Source: Nonlabens sp.
Lineage (GTDB): Bacteria > Bacteroidota > Bacteroidia > Flavobacteriales > Flavobacteriaceae
Direction of reading: 5' to 3'
DNA: 64,000 bases
NCBI RefSeq assembly: GCF_018401815.1
Contig: NZ_JAGYKG010000001.1
Location: 894,388-958,387, forward strand
Shown here: positions 1 to 7,396 of the stretch, piece after piece
How the letters are laid out: the number at the start of each line of letters is the position of its first letter
How positions within the stretch are numbered: the first letter of the stretch is position 1
The notes under the pieces: generated by a model
What the model saw: the letters and a program-made list of their open reading frames with translations, nothing else
What the model was told of the DNA's origin: nothing
The model's database searches: none
Position numbers and translations under genes: made by a program

Positions 1-20
1 AAGGTGATTTTAATCACTTG

Positions 21-334
21 TTAATTTGCTTTAAAGTTCCAGTCATCAGCATGCATGATGCCATAAACAGAACCCAATTCATATTCAACTACGTATTTTT
101 CATTCTTCCCTACTTGAAAATTTAAGCGGTACACAAAAGCTTTACCTCCTTCTTGACAAAATTGCTTTAACAACTTTTTATTTTTACTGATCGGTTCTTT
201 AAAAAAACAACCTCCTTTATATAATGCTCTTTGACGTATTCTAATGTGATATCCTTGAGGTTGTTAAAAAGGTGTTCTGATAACATGGCCGCTACAACAG
301 CAGCAGCCTTCATACTACCAGGAAAAGCACCTAT
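21..334 (-). pseudogene. decayed, frameshifted gene remnant of unknown function
   Basis: Two overlapping minus-strand reading frames make one protein-like sequence if a shift is allowed at the run of seven A at 201-207. The upstream part reads IGAFPGSMKAAAVVAAML and continues to about 208. The downstream part reads GGCFFKEPISKNKKLLKQF and ends HADDWNFKAN at a stop at 21-23. An in-frame stop at 335-337 cuts off anything further upstream. Without the shift, the first frame stops soon after the A run. I do not recognise the family. It lies beyond the 3' end of the GH3-like gene on the same strand. A functional programmed slip is possible, but the upstream stop and missing start favour decay. Confidence 0.5.
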
Positions 335-375
335 TCATTCACAATAAGATCAATTAGAACTATAGGAATAATAAA

Positions 376-1884
376 TCAAGACTTTTGCTGGATGATCTTC
401 TCTAGTACCTGAGCTATTTTCCGGTCGTTTGACAGTCTTGGGAGTTTATTCTGCCCTCCTAGTTTGCCAATGATTTTCATATAATCCTTGAAACCGTTTT
501 CTGGTACAGGAGTTACTTTTAAAGGTTGAAGTATTTTTCCAGTAATTAAATCGTCGTAATAGGAGTTTTGTTCCCTCATTTTGAGGTCCAAAACTTGAGA
601 TAACTGAGGCAGGTCTAAGTCAGCAGTAGAGCCAAATTCCACAAACCACTCGTGGTAAGGAAGCGCATCGCTTTCAGGACTCAATTGGGGGGCTACGGTG
701 AACTCATTGATGACAATACCTAATTGAGTAGATGCAGATTTCATAGCTTCTTCTACCTCTTTGCCTATAACATGCTCACCGCTCGCACTGATGTAATGTT
801 TGATGCGACCAGTCACCACTATTTTATAAGGACTTGTACTGGTAAAAGCAATAGTGTCACCTATGTTGTAGGCCCACAATCCCGCGTTAGTAGAAATAAT
901 CATGACATAATTGATTCCTATTTCAACTTCTCCTATAGTTAATCGAGGCGGGTGTTCCTCATGGAACTGATTTGCAGGAATGAATTCATAAAAAATACCT
1001 GCATCCAGTAGCAATAACATTCCTTTCTCCTTTTGCTTATCTTGATAAGCAAAGAACCCCTCACTTGCAGGGAATAACTCTATACTGTCTACTTGACGGC
1101 CTATGAGTTGATTAAATTTAGCGCGGTAAGGTTCAAAATTAACCCCTCCATAAATAAATAAATTAAAGTCTGGAAAAACCTCGCCTACTTTTTTACCTGT
1201 ACGTTGTACGATGCGCTCAAAATACATTTGCACCCAACTCGGAATTCCAGAAATTACGCTCATTTTTTCTGATAAAGTTTCATCGATAACAGCCTCTACT
1301 TTTGTTTCCCAATCATCTATGCAATTGGTTTTCATAGAGGGCAATCTGTTTTTCTGTAGGTAATTAGGCACATAATGTGCAACAATACCGCTCAATCTGC
1401 CGAGTTGTATGCCATTTTTAGACTGCATTTCTGGACTTCCTTGAAGAAAAATCATCTTAGCATCCACAAACTTTGCTTTACCAGTCTCATGAATGTAACT
1501 CAATATGGCATTGCGAGCTGCCTTGATATGCTCAGGCATGGACTCCTTGGTAAGGGGAATGTATTTTGCACCACTGGTGGTTCCAGAGGTTTTGGCAAAG
1601 TAAAGGGGCTTTCCTGGCCATAAAATATCACTTTCTCCGGCGACTACTCGGTCTATAAACGGGCGTAACTGCTCGTAATCTCTTACTGGAACCTGTTGTA
1701 TAAAATCTTTATGGGTTTGGATGCTGGAAAAGGAGTGCGCTTTCGCGAAAGCGGTACCCGCAGCAGTCTTTAATAAATTTTTAAAAACCTTATCCTGTGA
1801 GCCTACCGGATCTGTAGCCCATTTTTTAGTTTTTCTATCAGTTATTGCGGCAAAAATCTTTGCGCCGAGTGACTTTAACGACAT
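376..1884 (-). CDS. GH3-like acyl-adenylate-forming enzyme
   Basis: This 502-residue protein belongs to the GH3 (auxin-responsive promoter) family of the adenylate-forming superfamily. Plant members conjugate acyl acids to amino acids; the bacterial substrate is unknown. The ATP/AMP-binding P-loop TSGTTSGAK is at residues 99-107. The central YGGVNFEPY and ELFPASEGFF stretches and the C-terminal motif around YNIGDTIAF and VTGRIKHYISASGEH are typical of the family. There is no signal peptide, so it should be cytoplasmic. Its ATG directly follows the stop of the upstream M23 peptidase gene, so the two probably share a transcript. One copy of the CGCTTTCGCGAAAGCG palindrome near the N-terminus encodes AFAKA. 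Confidence 0.85.
   Translation of the reverse strand: MSLKSLGAKIFAAITDRKTKKWATDPVGSQDKVFKNLLKTAAGTAFAKAHSFSSIQTHKDFIQQVPVRDYEQLRPFIDRVVAGESDILWPGKPLYFAKTSGTTSGAKYIPLTKESMPEHIKAARNAILSYIHETGKAKFVDAKMIFLQGSPEMQSKNGIQLGRLSGIVAHYVPNYLQKNRLPSMKTNCIDDWETKVEAVIDETLSEKMSVISGIPSWVQMYFERIVQRTGKKVGEVFPDFNLFIYGGVNFEPYRAKFNQLIGRQVDSIELFPASEGFFAYQDKQKEKGMLLLLDAGIFYEFIPANQFHEEHPPRLTIGEVEIGINYVMIISTNAGLWAYNIGDTIAFTSTSPYKIVVTGRIKHYISASGEHVIGKEVEEAMKSASTQLGIVINEFTVAPQLSPESDALPYHEWFVEFGSTADLDLPQLSQVLDLKMREQNSYYDDLITGKILQPLKVTPVPENGFKDYMKIIGKLGGQNKLPRLSNDRKIAQVLEKIIQQKS
1738..1753. repeat. iterated palindrome copy 1
   Basis: Perfect 16-nt CGCTTTCGCGAAAGCG inside the GH3-like gene, read as AFAKA. Confidence 0.95.
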
Positions 1885-2748
1885 TTATTCAAAATTGATA
1901 AAGTTAGTAGGATCTAGCGGATACCCATCGCTCCAAATTTCAAAATGCAGGTGAGGCCCTGTGGTCAGTTCTCCCGTATTTCCAACGCTAGCGATCACCT
2001 CTCCTGCGAGTACCTGATCGTTTTGCTCTTTAAGAAGACTTCCAGCGTGCTTATAAACCGTAATTAAACCATAAGCATGCTCTATAAGCATGGTGTAACC
2101 AGTTTCTGCACTCCAGCTAGCAAACACTACCGTCCCATCAGCAGCGGCTTTTATAGGGGTGCCTGTAGTTGCTGCCACGTCTACTGCATAGTGTTTGATC
2201 TCTGCATCGTAGTCTCCAGAAATAATACCTTTTACTGGTGGGAAGAAGACAAAGTTCGTTTTGGCCTTTGCTCCGGCAATGACACTGTAGCGGTCTTCTT
2301 GTGCCACTTCTTCTCTTAAAAGACTGTCTTCCTTGATGGGGGTAAGGTTGGTGATTTCTAGATCCGTTTCTACTTTTGCGATGCTGTCAATACGCTCGTA
2401 TTCTTCAGAAGTAATGTCACCATTGAGCAGCATTTTAATACGACCATAAAACTCTTCATTAGAGCGCAATACTTGTTTTATAGAATCGGTTTCCCTAATA
2501 AGTTGTAAGGAGTTTTTCTTCGTAGTTACATCAGCATATCCAGGGATGAATTCTCGTATAGGTGTAAATGCAATAAGAATTGTGGTTACTCCTATCAATA
2601 AAACAGCGCTTATCAGGGTTACTATAAATACGTTGAGCCTGTTTAATTTAAGACTGAAACGTTCTTCAAAAGTATCGTCATTAAGCACCACCATTCGGTA
2701 ATGGTGTGTCCATTTATTTTTTTGGTTCTTTTTTTTCTTTTTTGCCAT
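1885..2748 (-). CDS. M23 family peptidase, membrane-anchored
   Basis: This 287-residue protein has a basic N-terminus, one membrane helix at about residues 40-62, a coiled linker, and a C-terminal LytM/peptidase M23 domain. The zinc ligands are visible as HYAVD (HxxxD) and HLHFE. It should act in the periplasm on peptidoglycan cross-links or as a regulator of cell-wall remodelling, like other flavobacterial membrane-tethered M23 proteins. All metal ligands are present, so it is probably active. The stop codon abuts the start codon of the GH3-like gene, which suggests a two-gene operon read from the promoter at 2766-2773. Confidence 0.88.
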   Translation of the reverse strand: MAKKKKKNQKNKWTHHYRMVVLNDDTFEERFSLKLNRLNVFIVTLISAVLLIGVTTILIAFTPIREFIPGYADVTTKKNSLQLIRETDSIKQVLRSNEEFYGRIKMLLNGDITSEEYERIDSIAKVETDLEITNLTPIKEDSLLREEVAQEDRYSVIAGAKAKTNFVFFPPVKGIISGDYDAEIKHYAVDVAATTGTPIKAAADGTVVFASWSAETGYTMLIEHAYGLITVYKHAGSLLKEQNDQVLAGEVIASVGNTGELTTGPHLHFEIWSDGYPLDPTNFINFE

Positions 2749-2765
2749 GTTTTTATACCGTGTAA

Positions 2766-2773
2766 CAAATATA
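2766..2773 (-). promoter_or_regulatory. Bacteroidota -7 box for the M23 peptidase gene
   Basis: TATATTTG on the minus strand matches the TAnnTTTG box, 17 nt before the ATG. Confidence 0.55.
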
Positions 2774-2849
2774 ATTAGTTTTTATAGGTATGAGGTAGGT
2801 CCAATGAGGTAATCCTTTATTAGGGGTAAAGAATGCTCCTAGATTAGTT

Positions 2850-2937
2850 GGGATGTGGGATGTGGGATGTGGGATGTGGGATGTGGGATGTGGGATGTGG
2901 GATGTGGGATGTGGGATGTGGGATGTGGGATGTGGGA
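2850..2937. repeat. 7-bp tandem repeat (GGGATGT)n, about 12.5 copies
   Basis: An uninterrupted array of the 7-nt unit GGGATGT covers 88 nt upstream of the M23 promoter. It gives an artefactual minus-strand frame with HPTSHIP repeats. Copy number probably varies between strains because such arrays slip during replication. Confidence 0.95.
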
Positions 2938-3099
2938 AAATAAATTTTTTGAGCTTATAAGGCAAATAATGAATTGATTATTAAGTTTTGATTTTACCAT
3001 GCCTTGTCCTTAATCCTTTCCTGCGAAAAGGACTTCTCTAGATACGGGTTGCATCTTCACTTATTTCTAATTAATCAGCTCCATAACAACATCGTTTTT

Positions 3100-3141
3100 C
3101 AAGTTCAAGTTCAAGTTCGAGTTCATATTCAGGTTCAAGTT
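3100..3141. repeat. degenerate hexamer repeat (CAAGTT)
   Basis: Seven consecutive hexamers: CAAGTT three times, CGAGTT, CATATT, CAGGTT and CAAGTT. They lie in the 480-nt gap between the M23 gene and tatA. Apart from the 7-bp array, this repeat and two promoters, I see nothing else in that gap. Confidence 0.8.
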
Positions 3142-3199
3142 GTATTTTTTTAGTTTTAAAGATTAACAGCCTTAATAGGTCTTGTTTTGCGGCTTGTTG

Positions 3200-3207
3200 T
3201 ATCTTTG
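3200..3207 (+). promoter_or_regulatory. -7 box for tatA
   Basis: TATCTTTG matches TAnnTTTG, 21 nt before the tatA ATG. TTG triplets lie upstream, but their spacing to a -33 element is short. Confidence 0.6.
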
Positions 3208-3228
3208 TGCTCTATTAAAACTGAAATC

Positions 3229-3423
3229 ATGATAGCAAATTTCTTTTTGGCAATGCCAGGCTTATGGAGTATCATACTAATTGTAGTAGTGATTCTTCTT
3301 ATTTTCGGAGGTAAGAAAATACCAGAATTGATGCGCGGTCTAGGCGGCGGAATCAAAGAATTTAAAGAAGCCTCGAAAGAGGACGATCATAAAAAAGAGG
3401 ATTCTAAAAATCTGAACAACTAG
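3229..3423 (+). CDS. tatA: twin-arginine translocase subunit TatA/TatE
   Basis: This 64-residue protein has the TatA layout. A short N-terminal membrane helix (about residues 9-24) is followed by the hinge FGGKKIPEL, an amphipathic helix, and a charged tail rich in Lys, Asp and Glu. It would form the pore component of the twin-arginine export pathway for folded proteins in the inner membrane. I chose the ATG at 3229 rather than an upstream frame extension because the -7 box at 3200-3207 would lie inside the longer version. A strong bidirectional terminator follows. Confidence 0.9.
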   Translation: MIANFFLAMPGLWSIILIVVVILLIFGGKKIPELMRGLGGGIKEFKEASKEDDHKKEDSKNLNN

Positions 3424-3440
3424 TTAAAGGCACTAGAAAC

Positions 3441-3478
3441 AAAAAATCCGCATCATTTTGAAATGATGCGGATTTTTT
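3441..3478. terminator. bidirectional intrinsic terminator
   Basis: A perfect 18-bp stem with a 2-nt loop has A-runs on the left and T-runs on the right. It serves the convergent tatA and DUF4837 genes. Confidence 0.9.
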
Positions 3479-3495
3479 GTTGTTACAAACTGATG

Positions 3496-4482
3496 TTAGC
3501 CTTCCTCTTTATCTACAAACTTCACACTTTTCAAAATAGCTTCTATTTCAAATAAGTAATTGCGCTGCTTACTGCTCGGGGCACTTACATATCCTTCTAT
3601 GATCAACCAGTTGTCTTTTTCTTTATTGTAAATCGCATAGTTGACAAATGGTCCTGCCATAAACATGTTTTTTACTTCCCAAGTTCCCTTGGTTTCAAAG
3701 GCAAAATTTCCATCGATCTGACTTTCATTTAGATAGGGTGAAAAAGCAGGCTCTGTCTGGAATGGGCCACCATCTGTTAAGATTTTAACTGCTCCTATAG
3801 AATCCCTCACCTTTACAATATCCATTACCGTACTATCACTGCGCTTAATTCTGTTGCGATCTACTTCATAAATCATCAAGTCCATAGTACCTTCATTAAT
3901 ACTTCTTCGCAACCAGAAAAAATTATTGTCTATTTCTCCGTTATAAGTAGCAAAATGATACGCTCGAGGTACAATGATTTCAAAGCCAAAACGCTCTGTC
4001 AACCTATCGGTATTCAAGGCGACTTTATCCATGAGGTATTGCTTGCGCTCTACTTCTCCTTGATTGAAAAGGGCAATCATGTTATCAGCATTTTCTGAGA
4101 TCACCTGAGCGATTTCTTTCTTATTTTGACCTCTTACTATAATTCCCAACTGAGGGTTTGCATACACGTCTTTCTTAACACTCACCCCGCTGCTATCTGA
4201 TTGTTTTAAGAGCAAATAATTACGTGACTTTTTAAGCATTCCTTTAAATGCCGTAGGTTTTACATGATTTAATGTAAATATGGGCTCTTCTCTCACGATA
4301 CCGTCTAATGGCCTCGCAAACTCCTTTCTAATCGAATCTCCTAGGGGTCCATCCCAATCGTTATTTTCTATAACTACTAGGATATCGTTAAGTCTTCCCG
4401 CGCTATCTTGAACAACAATTGCTTGATCATTGCAACTTATAAAAGCCAGAGATATGGTGAGAATTAGGTATAATTTATTCAT
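3496..4482 (-). CDS. DUF4837 family lipoprotein
   Basis: This 328-residue protein has a lipoprotein signal peptide with the lipobox LAFISC, so Cys17 would be lipidated. The rest matches the Bacteroidota family DUF4837, whose function is not established. The N-terminal region after the signal (GRLNDILVVIENNDW) is characteristic. The gene starts 1 nt after the stop of the lytic transglycosylase gene, so the two are very probably co-transcribed and translationally coupled. A cell-envelope role is inferred from the lipobox and this neighbour. Confidence 0.85.
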   Translation of the reverse strand: MNKLYLILTISLAFISCNDQAIVVQDSAGRLNDILVVIENNDWDGPLGDSIRKEFARPLDGIVREEPIFTLNHVKPTAFKGMLKKSRNYLLLKQSDSSGVSVKKDVYANPQLGIIVRGQNKKEIAQVISENADNMIALFNQGEVERKQYLMDKVALNTDRLTERFGFEIIVPRAYHFATYNGEIDNNFFWLRRSINEGTMDLMIYEVDRNRIKRSDSTVMDIVKVRDSIGAVKILTDGGPFQTEPAFSPYLNESQIDGNFAFETKGTWEVKNMFMAGPFVNYAIYNKEKDNWLIIEGYVSAPSSKQRNYLFEIEAILKSVKFVDKEEG

Positions 4483-4483
4483 G

Positions 4484-6049
4484 TTACTTTAGTTTTAAAG
4501 TGACCCCTATTTTGAGGTCCTCTGACGTGGTAGGATTCATTTTGCGTATACTAGCAATAGATATGCCATATTTATTGGCTATTTTCCATAAGCTATCACC
4601 ACTTTTTACTTGGTAAGAAGACGGTGTATCAGTAGGTAGTGAACTCGAGGTGATTACCGGGTTCCTAGAGTGGATGTACAGCCTTTGTCCAATGCGCAAA
4701 TTATTACTTCTCAAGCTGTTCCATCGCTTGATTTCGCTCACCCTCACACCATATCTGTTGGCTATTTTACCTAGGTAATCTCCACTTTTAACTCGGTATA
4801 CCGTTCGGCTTTCTGCTTTGAGAAGTTCTGGTATTGGTTTTTCTATTTTTTCAAATTCCGCTTTCGCGAAAGCGTACACAGCCTCCTCATTACTAACAAA
4901 TTTTGCCGCGTCTCTTATAGGTAATCTCAAATTATAAGTTTTGCCCTCTACTACCGGGATGATATCCAATTTATAAGAGGGGTTATGAAATTGGATCACT
5001 TCCAGATCCTGATCGGTAAACTGAGCCACGTGTTCTAAAGAAATCATTCTTTTAACACTGATCGTGTCGGTAGCAATTGTTTTATATAAGGTCTGTTGTG
5101 GCTGAAACCCGTGCTCTGGTGCGTATTTAAACAAATACATCATCGCCTGAAAAGCAGGCACATAACCAGCCGTTTCTCGTGGAAGATACGGCCTGATGTT
5201 CCAGTAATTTTTATACCCACCGCTGCGGCGTATGGCTTTATTCACATTTCCTGGACCTGAATTATAGGCTGCCAAGACCAAGTCCCAATCCCCATAGATA
5301 TTGTACAAACTGCGCATAAATTTACAGGCGGCTTGAGTAGATTTTATAGGATCCATGCGCTCATCTACATAAGAATTCACTTCCAGATCAAAACTACGAC
5401 CTGTGGTAAACATAAATTGCCACAATCCTGTCGCTCCTACCCGACTCTTGATACGCGAGTCTAGAGCACTTTCTACAACGGCCAGGTATTTCATCTCCAA
5501 GGGGATATCGTACTGATCCAGATACGGTTCAAATAATGGGAAATAATAATCACTCAAAGTCATCAAGCGCTCCATATATACGCGTTGATAACTAAGCTTT
5601 TTATTGATAAGCTTTTCCAGTACTGGATTGTAATCTATCTGAAAAGGGGTGGTTTCATTGATGGCCGCTAGCCTTGCTTTAAGCGTGTCTGTAGGAAGTG
5701 TTTGTTTTACGGTTTCACTATAATCCATTTGCACCAATTCCTTATACATATAATCATATAAGTCATTGTTATACAGTTCATTAAGTAGGTTCTCGTCAAA
5801 ATCGTCTGCCTCTGGATATAGCTTTAAAGGCGCTCCAGTCACCGCGGTATCCACTGCTATTTCTTGAACAGGTATTTCTATGACTACCTTTATTCCTAAT
5901 TCTAGCGAATCCTTTTCAGCTTGCTGCTTTTCAAGCTCTTTATCAACAAGTACTTGTTCTAGAGTTCTTGTAGGGTCGTTCTTTACTTGCGCTGATAGCG
6001 GTAGAAGGCAAAAAGAGACAACGATTAGAAACAAAGCATATTTAATCAT
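4484..6049 (-). CDS. LysM-containing lytic transglycosylase (MltD-like)
   Basis: This 521-residue exported protein begins with a signal peptide (about residues 1-20). A transglycosylase SLT domain covers about residues 175-330. The putative catalytic glutamate is in the VESALD motif near residue 193, and GLWQFM and AAYNSGPGNVNKA follow. Two LysM modules lie at the C-terminus (about 417-460 and 478-521), with the family pattern YxVKSGDxLxxIAxxYG. It should cleave the glycan strands of peptidoglycan in the periplasm. A copy of the iterated palindrome sits between the SLT and LysM parts and encodes AFAKAEFEK. Confidence 0.92.
   Translation of the reverse strand: MIKYALFLIVVSFCLLPLSAQVKNDPTRTLEQVLVDKELEKQQAEKDSLELGIKVVIEIPVQEIAVDTAVTGAPLKLYPEADDFDENLLNELYNNDLYDYMYKELVQMDYSETVKQTLPTDTLKARLAAINETTPFQIDYNPVLEKLINKKLSYQRVYMERLMTLSDYYFPLFEPYLDQYDIPLEMKYLAVVESALDSRIKSRVGATGLWQFMFTTGRSFDLEVNSYVDERMDPIKSTQAACKFMRSLYNIYGDWDLVLAAYNSGPGNVNKAIRRSGGYKNYWNIRPYLPRETAGYVPAFQAMMYLFKYAPEHGFQPQQTLYKTIATDTISVKRMISLEHVAQFTDQDLEVIQFHNPSYKLDIIPVVEGKTYNLRLPIRDAAKFVSNEEAVYAFAKAEFEKIEKPIPELLKAESRTVYRVKSGDYLGKIANRYGVRVSEIKRWNSLRSNNLRIGQRLYIHSRNPVITSSSLPTDTPSSYQVKSGDSLWKIANKYGISIASIRKMNPTTSEDLKIGVTLKLK
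4859..4874. repeat. iterated palindrome copy 2
   Basis: Perfect CGCTTTCGCGAAAGCG in the lytic transglycosylase gene, read as AFAKA in the linker before the LysM modules. Confidence 0.95.
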
Positions 6050-6078
6050 GTACGTTTTTTAGAATTTAAGAGGAATAA

Positions 6079-7260
6079 CTACTTCTTCATTGCCGCAATA
6101 CCAGGAAGTTCTTTTCCTTCCAGCATTTCTAGCATCGCGCCACCACCGGTAGACACATAGCTTACTTGATCCTCAAAACCAAACTGTTTTACTGCAGCTA
6201 CAGAATCACCACCACCTACTAACGAGAAGGCACCGTTTTTTGTTGCCATCGCGACAGATGTACCTAAAGCAATCGTTCCTTTTGCAAAAGGTTCCATTTC
6301 AAATACTCCTGCTGGACCATTCCAAAGAATAGTTTTGGCACCTTGGAGTATGTTGTGGAACTCCTGACGAGATTTTTCACCTATATCAAGACCCATCCAG
6401 CCATCTGGAATTTCATTGATCGCAGATGTATCAATGGATGCCAATTCTGAAAAAGAATTGGCAATAACTACATCTACTGGTAAATGTATATTGGTATTAG
6501 TCTCCTTTGCTTTAGCAAGGATTTCCAGTGCTAGTTTTTGTTTATCGTCTTCTACTAGAGAGTCTCCTATTTTTCCTCCTTGAGCTTTGATGAAGGTATA
6601 AGCCATTCCGCCAGCAATGATCAGGTCATCTACTTTAGTTAATATGTTCTCGATGACGGTGATTTTAGAGGACACCTTTGCGCCACCTAAAATCGCTACC
6701 AATGGTCTTTCTGGAGTTTTCAAAACTTTATCGAGGCTTTGGATCTCCCGATTCATGAGCATACCAAAACATTTTTCTTTAAAGAATTGGGCAATTATTG
6801 CCGTACTCGCATGGGCTCTGTGAGCAGTACCAAAAGCATCATTGATATAGACATCGCCTAGTTGTGATAGCGCTTTCGCGAAAGCGGTATTTCCAGCAGT
6901 CTCTTCACTATAATATCTAAGATTCTCTAATAAAAGCACCTCGCCTGGTTCCAGATCTTGCGCTGCCTTTTGAGCCAGCTCTCCTTTACAATCTTCTACA
7001 AACTTTACCTGTACTCCTAAAATATCACTGGCCTTCTCTACTACATGACGCAGTGAAAACTCTTCTTCTCTATTCTTAGGACGACCTAAATGCGACATTA
7101 AAATCACTGAACCACCCTGTTCTAAAACATAAATAATGGTGTCTTTTGCGGCCTCAATTCTATTCGCATCAGTTACATTAAAGTCTTCGTCTAGTGGAAC
7201 ATTAAAATCTACTCGTATTAAAGCCTTTTTATTCTCAAAGTTAATTTGGTCTATAGTCAT
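6079..7260 (-). CDS. pgk: phosphoglycerate kinase
   Basis: This 393-residue cytoplasmic glycolytic enzyme interconverts 1,3-bisphosphoglycerate plus ADP and 3-phosphoglycerate plus ATP. Visible signatures are KALIRVDFNVPL near the N-terminus, SHLGRPK, DVYINDAFGTAHRAHAS, GGAKVSSKI and the C-terminal GGGDS nucleotide loop. I placed the start at 7260, which gives MTIDQINFENKKAL. A longer frame exists, but it would cover the promoter and add an unlikely hydrophobic leader. A palindrome copy encodes TAFAKALSQLGD just before the DVYINDAFG signature, a place where PGKs commonly carry an FAK-like segment. Confidence 0.97.
   Translation of the reverse strand: MTIDQINFENKKALIRVDFNVPLDEDFNVTDANRIEAAKDTIIYVLEQGGSVILMSHLGRPKNREEEFSLRHVVEKASDILGVQVKFVEDCKGELAQKAAQDLEPGEVLLLENLRYYSEETAGNTAFAKALSQLGDVYINDAFGTAHRAHASTAIIAQFFKEKCFGMLMNREIQSLDKVLKTPERPLVAILGGAKVSSKITVIENILTKVDDLIIAGGMAYTFIKAQGGKIGDSLVEDDKQKLALEILAKAKETNTNIHLPVDVVIANSFSELASIDTSAINEIPDGWMGLDIGEKSRQEFHNILQGAKTILWNGPAGVFEMEPFAKGTIALGTSVAMATKNGAFSLVGGGDSVAAVKQFGFEDQVSYVSTGGGAMLEMLEGKELPGIAAMKK
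6871..6886. repeat. iterated palindrome copy 3
   Basis: Perfect CGCTTTCGCGAAAGCG in pgk, read as AFAKA. Confidence 0.95.
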
Positions 7261-7287
7261 CTTACAATATTCAAAATGGATTAAAAA

Positions 7288-7295
7288 CAAATATA
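7288..7295 (-). promoter_or_regulatory. -7 box for pgk
   Basis: TATATTTG on the minus strand, 27 nt before the pgk ATG. It supports the shorter pgk start. Confidence 0.6.
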
Positions 7296-7396
7296 ACGGA
7301 TATGTAATTACCACAAGAATTAATGGCATTTAAAGAATAGCAAAATAAATAGTCCTTATGGTAATTTCAAAGATCAATTATAACGTGTAGAAATAT

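Noticed and set aside
2850..2937. CRISPR array
   Set aside because: The units are 7 nt with no spacers, and there are no cas genes.
2753..2965. Open frame with HPTSHIP repeats
   Set aside because: It is only the translation of the 7-bp array in which a 21-nt period stays open. It has no other protein-like content.
5029..5036. CACGTG cores as further parS sites (also near 30790, 42690, 42940 and 58415)
   Set aside because: Only the central six bases match. The flanking TGTTT/AAACA arms are absent.
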